From the NCBI GenBank assembly GCA_024734495.1, contig JALMQS010000099.1, forward strand, positions 66,004,291 through 66,068,290: a DNA stretch of 64,000 nt. The letters run 5' to 3'. Of this stretch, positions 45,691 through 55,025 are shown piece after piece. The stretch's first letter is position 1, and each line of letters opens with the position of its first letter. Both the position numbers and the translations under genes were made by a program. Source of the stretch: Forficula auricularia. Lineage: Eukaryota > Arthropoda > Insecta > Dermaptera > Forficulidae. A model generated the notes under the pieces. That model ran no database searches and was not told where the DNA came from. It saw nothing but the letters and a program-made list of their open reading frames with translations.

Positions 45691-45999
45691 TTTTTCTCGT
45701 TATTATAGGTTCATTTTATAGTATATTTCATTTTTCTTGTTTTTTTTTTTTAATTTGAAATTTTTATAATTTTAAATTGACGCGTTTCTCTTGGACGCCA
45801 CGTCATCATTGCTGTTGATAGTATAATCGTATATTTATATCTATTAAATAATGTTAAATGATATTTCAATAGTATAAAAAGAATGGACTTGATTAATCCA
45901 TAATAAATCATGTGTCCCTAATGTCAAGAGACGTGCCAACCAACGTCTCGATAAAGCAAACCAAAATAATTATAAATCAGAAAAAAGTAATATTATTTT

Positions 46000-47000
46000 A
46001 TCAATTTCATCTATCTGGAGGTCCACAGTATTATTCTAATATAAGAAAATAGCATTTTGATTAAGAATTTTGTAGTTTAAAAGAAATTGTATGAAAATAT
46101 TCAATTTCTTCTCTCCGGAAGCGAATCAACTAGAATGGGAAAAAGTTTTATTTTTTTTCTCATTAGATATTTATTCAAATCTATTGAAATTTCATATCTG
46201 TGTGTTATTGTAATTAATATTTTGTGTAAAATAATTATTATTAGGAGATTTGCATTTTAAAGGGTAGTTTATTTGAAGTCCAATTTGAAAAAACGCTAAT
46301 AACTCTGTTGAAATAATTTTCAAAAATTTGAAATTAATTACATATTATAAAACAATTAATTATTAATAATTTCATGCAATTTTGAACGAAATCGATTCAG
46401 TACTTTTTGAGAAAATCGCCAAAAACCCTGAAAACCGTCTATGAAAGGCCCTTTTAGAAACATTTTAAAATTCATCTCCATGTCACAAGTCAATGTTTTG
46501 TTTCATATAACTTTTTTAACTTTTTTCAAAGGCATCTCGTGCTTTCAAAAAACATCCTTTTTTAAGGCGGTTTCGGGGTTTTTGACCATTTTCTCCAAAA
46601 GTACTGAACCAATTTCGTTCAAAATTAAGGAAATTATTAATAATTAATTGTTTTATAATATCTAATTGATTTAATATTTTTTAAAAAATTTCAAGGAAGT
46701 TATTAGCATTTTTTCAAATTGGACTTCAAATAAACTACCCTTTAAAATAGAAATTTCCTAATAATAATTATTTGATATTAAAGATAAATGAAAATAATAC
46801 ACAGATATAAATTTTCAATAGATTTGAATAAAGATCTAATGAGAAAAAAAAAATATTTTTTGCCATTTCTATTTGATTCACTCCCGGAGAGAAGAAATTG
46901 AATCTTTTCATACAATTTCTTTTAAACTTCAAAATCCTTAATCAAATGCTATTTTCTTATATAATAGACATACTGTGAACCTACAGATAGATGAAATAGG
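46000..47000. repeat. 1-kb palindrome
   Basis: Arms of ~490 bp meeting near 46495. Markers: GTAGTTTATTTGAAGTCCAA (46265) and TTGGACTTCAAATAAACTAC (46721); TTCTTCTCTCCGGAAGCG and CGGAGAGAAGAAATTGAAT-like words further out. Confidence 0.85.
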
Positions 47001-47099
47001 TAAAAAAAGACCGTTTTCTTTCAAATTTATAATTCTTTTGGTTTACTATTTTATCAAGGGGCTGGGTCGCAAGTCACTCAGCATCAGCGAGTCATTCGT

Positions 47100-47560
47100 C
47101 ACGGTTTTCTAGTTTTTTACGATTTTCTTAAAAACTAATCAATCAATTTCGTTCAAAATTGAATATAATTATTAATAATCAATTGTTTTATAATATTTAT
47201 TAATTTCATATTTTTAAAAATTATTTCAAATTAGTAATTATCATTTTTTTTAATTAAACTTCAAATAAACTACCCTTAAAATGCAAATATTCTAATAAAA
47301 ACTTTTTGATATAAAAGTAAAAGAAAATATTTCATAGATATGAAGATTTAATTGAATACGTGATGAGGAAAAATTAAGCCCTCTTGCCATTTCTAATCGA
47401 GACTCGCTTGACCCAGTGAAGAAACTATATGTTTTCATAACATTTCATTTAAACTACAACATTTTTAATTGAAATGCTATTTTCTTATATTAGAATGATC
47501 ATGTGTACCTTCACATAGATTAAATCGATAAAATAAGATCGTTTTCTTTCTAATTTATAA
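47100..47560 (+). repeat. Third copy of the 46-47 kb arm, direct
   Basis: Parallels the right arm (46590-47040): CAATTTCGTTCAAAATTGAA, ACTTCAAATAAACTACCC, TGCTATTTTCTTATAT. More diverged. Confidence 0.75.
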
Positions 47561-47574
47561 ATTTATGGTGAGGT

Positions 47575-47665
47575 TGAGATACAAACCTCTCAGTATAGGA
47601 TCATGTCATTTCATCAAGCTTATTGGCACTAGTGTTCGATTCCGGAGGGATAAAAAACAACCCTA
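47575..47665 (+). mobile_element. tRNA-like SINE head
   Basis: A-box-like TGGTGAGGTTGAGATAC and B-box-like GTGTTCGATTCCGG. No clear tail. Confidence 0.35.
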
Positions 47666-47684
47666 ACATACACTTGACATATAA

Positions 47685-47900
47685 TTTAAATTTTTCATTA
47701 AATTGAAGGGTTGGTTTTGTCACAAATATAATAAAACAATAATTTTAATAACTATTAGAATTATTTAATTGATAACTATACAGTTTCGGTCACCACTGGT
47801 CGACCATCCTCAGTAGTTCTAAAAATTGAAATGAAACATTTATTTACATTTTTTCTTTTTATAGACAAAACCAACCCTTCAATTTAATGAAAAATTTAAA
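47685..47900. repeat. Hairpin (36-bp arms) enclosing a hammerhead motif
   Basis: Arms 47685-47720 and 47865-47900 share AATTGAAGGGTTGGTTTTGT and its complement perfectly. The loop holds the motif at 47774-47813. Confidence 0.85.
47774..47813 (-). ncRNA. Hammerhead ribozyme motif, type I
   Basis: Minus strand: CTGAGGA, GGTC-G-ACC-AGT-GGT-GACC as a well-paired helix II, GAAAC-TGTATA-GTT. Helix III is A-C/G-U with a 6-nt loop and U at the cleavage position. Full core. Confidence 0.65.
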
Positions 47901-48112
47901 TCAAGTCACTTAAGTTCTGGAAGAAATTTAATATATAATTTAAAATAATCTATTCATCTCGGATACTAGTATCACTTGAACATGGCTTAGAAATTTGAAC
48001 CTGAAACGTCATTTTTGTTAATGTTAATAATTGTATTTCCATTATTAAATATTGTACAGCGGTGGAAAAAGCTAAATTTACAACTTTGGTACATGATTTA
48101 TAAGGATTTATG

Positions 48113-48420
48113 ATAGTCTAGTCAGCTATACAATAAGTCAAGTCACCCTTCCGCATCTTCTTTTCAACTAACGGGACCCCTGGATTTCCTTGAGATTGGA
48201 CAATAAAGTTTCCCTGGAGAGGCTAAATATATATTTGCCTTTGCGACCTTTCACTCGCTTTCTTTTGGTCAACTCAATCTGAAATGAACTACTTTCAAAT
48301 GAAATGGCCATATCGGATTTATTTTCAATTAATCTTTTAATTATATATATTTAATTCAGTACCTTAATATTTGAATCTTTATTTAAGGGTGGACAATTTG
48401 TCAATCTCAAAAAGGTAGAG
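48113..48420 (+). repeat. Dispersed repeat, copy 2
   Basis: Parallel to 44285-44600, about 80% similar by eye. Confidence 0.65.
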
Positions 48421-48900
48421 GTAGAAATTTATGTAGTTGTTTTTAGTGTTTTGTTATATAATTAAAAAGTAGTATAAGGTGCTTTCGGCTCCTTTATCTC
48501 TCCAATGAGTTCAAAATAGAAGTCTTCTTGCCTTCTATGGTACACTCATGCGAGATAATAAATATTAGTATAGATTTTCATGATTTTTGTGATCGGCATC
48601 CCATATTTAAGGACGAAACACAAATTGATCGCCTCGCTTGATGAATGAGGAATTGTATTGCGATTTTGGGAGCTCCTGTACTCGCTGAACGCACAGGTTA
48701 ATCTCTCTTTTTAATCCGAGCCAAGTTAAATTAAAAATTTTTATTTTTATTATTATTATTATTTTTTTATTTCCTCTTATTCATTTAATTTTAAAGAAAT
48801 TTTATTAATATATAAATATTGTTTCGTTAATCTTATTCATATTTATATTTATAGGAAACTGAAAAATTAAAATTAAAAACAGAGTTTTAGTTTTAAGTCT

Positions 48901-48933
48901 GACGTTTCGTCGTTTATTTTTCGACTTTCTCAG
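48901..48933 (-). ncRNA. Hammerhead-like motif, decayed core
   Basis: Minus strand: CTGAGAA (A for G8), GTCG...CGAC helix II, GAAACGTC. Outward-facing pair with 48970. Confidence 0.4.
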
Positions 48934-48969
48934 CGATATATGTGATTAGTTGAGTTATATAGTAAGCCA

Positions 48970-49002
48970 CTGAGGAAGTCGAAAGATGAACAACGAAACG
49001 TC
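48970..49002 (+). ncRNA. Hammerhead-like motif
   Basis: CTGAGGA, GTCGAAAGATGAACAAC (helix II weakened), GAAACGTC. Helix I is not evident next to the core. Confidence 0.4.
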
Positions 49003-49119
49003 CAACTCATTAAAAGTAAGACTCTGTTTTTATTTTTATTTTCCAGTTTTCTTACGATTCCAACTAACAATATATACATATTATTTTAAATATTTGACCG
49101 GCTATAATCTGATCCCTAA

Positions 49120-49215
49120 GATTTAGCCAAGTTGGCTGGAAAAGACTGGAGCAGAGTTACCAGGCAAAGAATGGCCTGGAAAACTTAGGGGAGGCCTACG
49201 CTCTTAGGGGCCTAG
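49120..49215 (+). pseudogene. LINE reverse-transcriptase tail fragment
   Basis: One frame reads DWSRVTRQRMAWKT, a stop, then GRPTLLGA: similar to the C-terminal end of some insect LINE reverse transcriptases. A SINE-like word (GGCTATAATCTGATCCCTA) lies just before it. Confidence 0.35.
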
Positions 49216-49325
49216 TTCCATAAAAATAGTGTAAATTTTTTAAATATAATGTACAGTTTTTCTTTTAATTTAATTTGTATATTTTTACTACAAATCAAAT
49301 ACCGTATTTATATATATTTGTATAA

Positions 49326-50536
49326 CAGGTGAGTTTTTTATCTTGAGACAGTCTTATAACTAAAAAACAATGCATTATATGAAAAAAGTTTTAAATAAAA
49401 GTTTATTTATCTCGAGGGGGAAACTAAACTACGCTATTGTTTATCGAACTAGAACTTTCAAGGGTATTTCAAGGTCAACTTCTGTTTTTTAAATGGAAAC
49501 CTATATATTTCTTTACGGATCCTTAATCTTCAAAAAAAAAAAAAAAAACTGAACAACTTTCATAAGAAGTATTTTTTTATTCAACATCAAATAAACAAGT
49601 GATTAAATCAATTAGATCTCAAAAAAAAACATTTTTTTAACAATTATTCAACTGAATGATCATATATTTAATTATTACATAAATTATTATTAATAATTTT
49701 TCGACATTGGTCGTTAGATACACTCTGGAATATTCCAGAGTGTATCCCAAGTCTTCTGGATGAATTCCAGTTCCAATTTTGTTATTTTGGCATGTTGTAG
49801 TTTCTTCGTAGCCTTTACACTTTGTTTTTTTTAACAGATTTTCAACACGATAAAATGAAGCTCTTGAGGATGTATCCCTATCAGAAAAATGCTCGCCATC
49901 CATTTGTCATTTCAATGGCAGCCCCTAAAACTTCTTCCACATTCTCCATAAATTAAGACCATTTCAATTCTGTCTTCAATAAAAAATGCTCCATTTTTAT
50001 TATGATAATACAATATAATTATTTACTGGATTGACACGAGAAAAACTTTTTAAGGACAAGAATTTTAAAAGATCTATTAAGTAGAAAATAATCTCTTAAA
50101 TCTGAGTATAACGAAGTTTTAATATCATTATAAACGCTTATTTTCATTGTTGTGACTTTTCTATTTAATAATTAATTATTTAATCATTATTATTTGATAA
50201 TTAAGTTAAATAATTGTTAAAAATTATTATTAAGATTAATTTTTGAGATCTAATTGATTTAATATTTTGTTTATTTGATGTCGTTTAAAAAATAGTTCTT
50301 ATCAAAGTTGTTCAGTTTTTTTTTGAAGATTATGGATCCGATAAGAAATCTATAGGTTTCCATTTAAAAAACAGAACTTGACCTTGAAATACCCTTGAAA
50401 GCTTGTTCTAGGTCGACAAACAATAGCTTAGTTTAGTTTCCCTCTCGAGATAAATAAACTTTTATTTGAAACTTTTTTTCATATAATGCGCTGTTTATTA
50501 GTTATAAGACTGTCTCAAGATAAAAAACTCACCTGG
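49326..50536. mobile_element. Mariner-superfamily foldback element with transposase remnant
   Basis: Inverted arms of ~350 bp (49326-49680, 50180-50536), outer sequence CAGGTGAGTTTTTTATCTTG. TA is next to the outer ends. A piece of transposase lies on the minus strand in the middle. A terminal fragment also occurs at 11761. Confidence 0.7.
49637..49994 (-). pseudogene. Transposase N-terminal helix-turn-helix fragment
   Basis: Minus strand, two frames: FIEDRIEMVLIYGECGRSF (49994-49916) and MDGEHFSDRDTSSRASFYRV followed by ENLLKKTKCKGYEE (from 49903). The order matches the N-terminal HTH (DUF4817-type) region of insect IS630-Tc1-mariner-like transposases, where YGE..., then FPDR..PS...FYRV, are usual. 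A frameshift separates the halves; the rest of the ORF and the catalytic domain are absent. A 30-bp perfect palindrome (49717-49746) lies inside. Confidence 0.5.
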
Positions 50537-50597
50537 TATATATATATATATATTTGTATATACATGAGCCAAATTAGGGAATAAATGAAAAAATGAA

Positions 50598-50715
50598 AAT
50601 CTACACTAATTTACACACCTTTCCTCACACACACACGAACACTCAATGGCCATAATGGATTACACATAGAAAAGGTCTAGATACTACATAGGTATCCGAA
50701 AGACATTAAAAAAAT
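50598..50715 (+). mobile_element. SINE (family 2) 3' part
   Basis: ATCTACACTAATTTACACAC, CTCACACACACACG, CAATGGCCATAATGG, GTATCCGAAAGACATTAAAA. Confidence 0.6.
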
Positions 50716-50748
50716 ATATTATTTTACTTTAATCATTTATTATTATTA

Positions 50749-51464
50749 TCTACTCTTATTAAACGAGCAAAAATTGTTTTATATATTTATTTGTTTGTAT
50801 ATTTATTTGTATCTTAGTTCTATTTTGAAAACGACTCTTAAGGATTTTGATGAAATTCACGGGTTAGGGGGTTTTTGGGGTGACAATTCGATCTGTCACG
50901 GTCTCATCTTCGACAAAATTGTTTTTGATGGGTTTTTCGTAATCAAATTAATTATTCTCAGGTAGACAAATCCCAATTTTAGGGTTTTAAAAAAGGTTTC
51001 CCTTTTACTTTTGAACCCAGAGAGACAATGGGTTGGGTTAATCCATTGTTCTCAAAAAGACTTGAAGAACTATTGTGATTGTGGTTTTTAACATATTTTG
51101 TTAGAATTATTAATGAACGTTTTATAAAGAACCTTATTTATTTAATAGAATAAAAAATAATCAAGAATTTATTAAAAAATATCTTTCGCATAAGCAGGTC
51201 TCAATTTTCTAAAAAAAATAACACATTTTGATAGGTTTTATTTATTAAGAGTTGGATGAATAAAAATGAATCATGTGGTTGAATCAAAACAGGTGCAGGA
51301 GGTGGGGTGCAGTGGTGGGGGATCCGGGGGTAGGGCGAGGTTTCGGGTGCGGGGTCGAGCGGGGTGGACGTGGAGGGCGGTACATTTTAAATTAAAAATA
51401 ATATTAAAATAAAGCTTTTAACTGAAGGAAAAAGTTCGAGCATCGCTCGGTGCCTCCAGGTACT
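50749..51464 (+). mobile_element. Helentron/HINE-like element (family 2), near full length
   Basis: 5' TCTACTCTTATTAAACGAGC, then TTTGTATCTTAGTTCTATTT; a G-rich minisatellite (51294-51385); then AATTAAAAATAATATTAAAA, a stem CGAGC-ATC-GCTCG and GTGCCTCCAGGTACT. Partial copies at 13222, 15463 and 32030. A short frame at 50774 is not considered real. Confidence 0.55.
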
Positions 51465-51739
51465 TATTTTTAAATTTAAAATATTACTTTTTTTTTAATT
51501 ATCATAGATTTGTGACCATTGAGGGTTTTCTGAAATACACATAGAAAAGATGTAGTAGTTAACTATCTCTTTTGCTTTTCTATAAAATAATTGTTAGCAA
51601 AATAAGACGCCTCCAACTGTTGTTTTACAATCTTCTAAAAATTAAAAAATAAAAATTATAAACCCCTCAAATGTTCGAATTAAACGTTTTTATTGTCAAT
51701 ATTGAAATTTTCAACTTGATCATATTACATATCGTATAT

Positions 51740-52160
51740 TTGTATGGTTGGATGAGTCGGTTCTTGACGACATGATCGCTAGGTTATTTGCCAGCAGTGC
51801 TCCACATTGTGATGGGTGTCGAGGAGGGCGGGGGCCAGGGGGTTGGATAACTCTGTTGGTATTTCGATCCCCGGTCATCGAGGAACAAAGCTTGGTGCTC
51901 GAAGAGGGCGGCGGTGGTGGTGCCCCCTATGACCCAGGTAAAAACACAATGGCAGCCAGCACACTCGTCGAGGCCACTTGAGGGCTTTGATGTTCCATCC
52001 AGTGCATCTAGCGACGATGGCGATGGCGATGGCGATGTCCCACTCTCCTCGGTTCTCTCTATCCAACCTGCAAGACCATCAGCCTATTGTGGAGACAAAG
52101 GCGAAGTAACACGCAGGGTTGAACACCACTGGATGTATAGATAGAGCTCTGACACGAGTT
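51740..52160. other. GC-rich block, candidate exon(s), strand unresolved
   Basis: GC-rich island. Plus: MDESVLDDMIARLFASSAPH at 51748 and on to YDPG with a donor CCCAG|GTAAAA near 51936; further on, a frame with SSASSDDGDGDGDVPLSSVL. Minus: after a possible acceptor at ~51929, APPPPPSSSTKLCSSMTGDR, NTNRVIQPPGPRPPRHPSQC-like sequence. Several frames look protein-like and cannot all be real. No family recognised. Confidence 0.3.
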
Positions 52161-52459
52161 AGCACCTCCCCACAGCTTTAGCCCCTTGAAGCGTTTGTTC
52201 TCGTTATAGACTCTGAATATGATCACGACTTGAATGCCCTGAGACAATGGTTTAATCATTAACAAAATAAAGGATTACGCTTTTCAAAGAAGAATACCAT
52301 TATACTCTCCAGCCACACTCTTCATGTGACAATTTATTATCGAAAGAAGAGAAAAATTATCTTAGCAAAGAAAACGAAAATTAAAAAAAATAAATTAAAC
52401 ATTAATTAACAGGAATAGCAGGGAATTGGACAAAAATTAATAACAGAGTTTTTATTGAA

Positions 52460-52507
52460 TGGCGCCAGACGTTTCGTCGATTAATTTCGACTTCCTCAGT
52501 GGCTCAT
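52460..52507 (-). ncRNA. Hammerhead motif, intact core
   Basis: Minus strand: GCCA-CTGAGGA, GTCG-AAATTAAT-CGAC as perfect helix II, GAAACGTC, TGGC. Core at 52499-52468. Confidence 0.6.
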
Positions 52508-52865
52508 TCTATCACTCTTTGTCAAAAGACAATTCTACTACGTTGTTTCGCTCACTGCTAAACTGAACTCTTCACTTAACAATCAAAATAAAAACCTTTA
52601 ATCAAATTTATCACAAAGTGGATTCTACTTAAACAGACAAAGAAAGGATTTTTTTCCTTGGTTCGTGTTTGAAAGTAGAAACAACATGCTTTTTTTTGTG
52701 ATAATTTTTGATTAAAGGTTTTTAATTTTTTGGATTGTTCATGCGAAAAAGTTCAAGATTCTTGAGCAATTGAGGCATAAGCCAACAATGTATTATAGTT
52801 TAAATAAAAAGATTAAAGGATGTTTCGTCGCGTAGTGGAATTGTCTTTTGACAAAGAGTGATAGA

Positions 52866-52913
52866 ATGAGCCACTGAGGAAGTCGAAATTAATCGACGAA
52901 ACGTCTGGCCCAT
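52866..52913 (+). ncRNA. Hammerhead motif, best helix I
   Basis: ATGAGCCA-CTGAGGA, GTCG-AAATTAAT-CGAC, GAAACGTC, TGGCCCAT. Seven of eight helix I positions pair (ATGAGCCA with TGGCCCAT). Helix III collapsed to A-CG-U as in its relatives. Core 52874-52905. Confidence 0.6.
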
Positions 52914-53330
52914 TCAATAAAAACTCTGTTTTTTAATTTTTTGTCCAATTCCCTGCTATTCCTGTCACTAATGCTTATTATTGATACGAGTGGATTTTAC
53001 CGTTATAAATTAAACAATTTTCTGGGTAGATTTATTTTAAAATTAAATTTCGAAGAAAAAAATTAAGGCTAAGGTGATTGGCAAAAAACTTTGTCAAAGA
53101 TTGCATGGGCTGAGTGACTCGAGCAGCGATTCTTAAATTTTTTTCATCGTGATCCCATTTTGACTGAGAAATTTTTCGCGACCCTATACTATGGTATAAA
53201 CTATATATTTTTACTACCAAATCAAAAATAAATTTATTTTGAAGCAACTTTTTAGTAAACATATCTATCTCTTATAATAATTTTATCATTTATTAAAACT
53301 ACATAATTACAATTACTAAATCTAAATATA

Positions 53331-54093
53331 GGGTGATCCAGAAAAAAATTCATTTTTGAAAAAAGAAAGAAAACAAAACTATTATATTTAAAAGCTTTTA
53401 ATCTTATACAATATAAAGTTTATTAAATGTAATTTTAGTTTTTGAAAATTAAATCATCAAGATGACGTCCTTGGCAGTTACGACACTCTTGCAAACGGGC
53501 ACGAAAATTTTGAAATGGCTTCCATTTCTTGCTGAATATCTCAGCTTAAATCGGGACTCCTCGAGAAGGCCAGGATATGTCATACCTCCGTGAAATCAGT
53601 TTCTGAGAAAACATCCCTTTATCACGCGAATGCTCTCATTCGAAGTTGCAAGACTCGCGAGGTTACAATCGAAACACATGGTTTCAGGAGGATTGAGGAG
53701 GAGGATATGTTTCCTCGGAGACTGATTTCACAAAGGGGTGACATAACCTGGCCTCTGAGGAGTCCCGACTTAAGTCCAGCAGACTTCTTTTTATGAGGGC
53801 ACCTTAAAAGAAAGGTATACGCTAATAATCCGACAACATTGGGGAAATTGAAGATGAATATTCAGCAAAAAATGGAAACCATTTCAAAAGAAAATCCTAC
53901 TAAAGTTTTTCAAAATTTTCGTGCCCATTTGGAAGAGTGTCGCAACAGCCAAGGGCGTCATCTTGATGATTTACGTTTTCAAAAACTAAAATTACATTAA
54001 ATAAAATTTATATTGTATATGATTAAACGCTTTTAAAAATAATAGTTTTGTTTTTCTTTCTATTTTCAAAAAACGAATTTTTCTGGACAACTC
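53331..54093 (+). mobile_element. Foldback mariner-superfamily element 1
   Basis: TA at both outer edges; ends GGGTGATCCAGAAAAAAATT and, inward from the right, GAGTTGTCCAGAAAAATTCG. The right arm (~53722-54093) encodes the transposase C-terminus; the left arm (53331-53602) is an inverted copy of the same sequence with an ~85-bp internal deletion. The loop is ~120 bp. It probably inserted in an older hAT-like remnant (53124-54445). Confidence 0.8.
53680..54000 (+). pseudogene. Mariner-superfamily transposase C-terminus
   Basis: Reads FPRRLISQRGDITWPLRSPD, LSPADFFL, a TGA (53794-53796) in place of the usual Trp, then GHLKRKVYANNPTTLGKLKM and on to LDDLRFQKLKLH and a stop. RSPDL-P-DFFLWGHLK is the third-Asp region of the DDE/D catalytic domain in insect IS630-Tc1-mariner-like proteins. 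N-terminal and first catalytic parts are absent. The frame upstream (from 53590) reads into loop sequence. Confidence 0.75.
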
Positions 54094-54466
54094 TATGTCA
54101 GAGATGAATCTGCATTGTTCTTTAGTAAATAAAGAATATAACAGGACTTTTACTATCTTCAACCTATTTCAAATTTGATCTGTATATTGATTTTATTATC
54201 ACCAATGCTGAGAAGGTCGCTTCGTATAATTAAATATCTGATACAAAATGACCATTTTGGAAATTTTTATGATAGATATACCTAGAATTCACTAGATTTT
54301 TAGTTTTTTGAATTAATTTCTGGCCACTGTGCATTTTAATTTTTTATTGTTTATTGTTTTATTGTTATTGTTGCCCTATGTTTCGCGGCCCAAAAATTCA
54401 TTTACTCGACCCAAAATGAGGTCGTCCTAAAAATCACTTATCTAGTGATCTCCAATTAACTCAATG

Positions 54467-54796
54467 CAGAGGTTCCCAAACTGTGCGCCGCGGCGCCTCG
54501 GGAACCGCGGCCTAAAAATGTATTTATTATTCATTTTTATCTCTCACTTACGATTAGACATACAAAAACCGAAAAAATGTAACTTTACCCCCCCCTGTGG
54601 TCTGAATTTTTGATTTTCATAGAAAAATAAACTATTAATTCCCAAGATATTTTTATCGATTCTAATACAAGAGTATTTAGAGGGACCTAATACGGAATTT
54701 GTTTTGAAATTATGTACTTTTTCTTATTGTAGGGCGCCATGGAAAATTTTTAATTGAAAACAGGCGCCGCGACTCAGTAAAGTTTGGGAACCCCTG
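54467..54796. mobile_element. hAT-like MITE
   Basis: Ends CAGAGGTTCCCAAACTGTGC and, inward from the right, CAGGGGTTCCCAAACTTTAC, with GCGCCGCGGCGCC-type subterminal words on both sides. No clear 8-bp duplication. Confidence 0.7.
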
Positions 54797-54829
54797 AACT
54801 AACGTACTAAGAGGCACTTTGACCAAATA

Positions 54830-55025
54830 ATTAATATTTCGTAAAATATTATTTTTTCGATATTCTCTCTATTAGGCTTTCTTATAGGCAAAAATGCCAT
54901 GGCTTTGCTCATTTTTTTTTTTCAAAATTGTTTGAACAGTCTTTGAGATATTTCGAAAAAACGAACAAAAAAAAAAAAATTTTCATGCACGATTATAAAA
55001 CGATTACAAAACTTGACCAGACCCA
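54830..55025 (+). mobile_element. Composite element B, 3' fragment
   Basis: AATGCCATGGCTTTGCTCAT, GAGATATTTCGAAAAAACGA, TTTTCATGCACGATTA, CTTGACCAGACCC. Confidence 0.6.

Larger units (their letters stand above)
52410..52966. repeat. Palindrome with outward-facing hammerhead pair
   Basis: Outer arms: AGCAGGGAATTGGACAAAAA at left and its complement near 52940-52960. Motifs at 52468 (-) and 52874 (+) sit at mirror positions. Confidence 0.85.

Noticed and set aside
51748..51936. Protein phosphatase-like N-terminus (DDMIARLF...GCR)
   Set aside because: The resemblance is limited to a few residues and the downstream conserved sequence is absent.
53124..54445. Older hAT element surrounding foldback element 1
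   Set aside because: Words such as CAGCGATTCTTAAA with TCGTGATCCC at left and TTCGCGGCCC with CTAAAAATCACT at right look hAT-like, but end matching and duplication are too weak to annotate.
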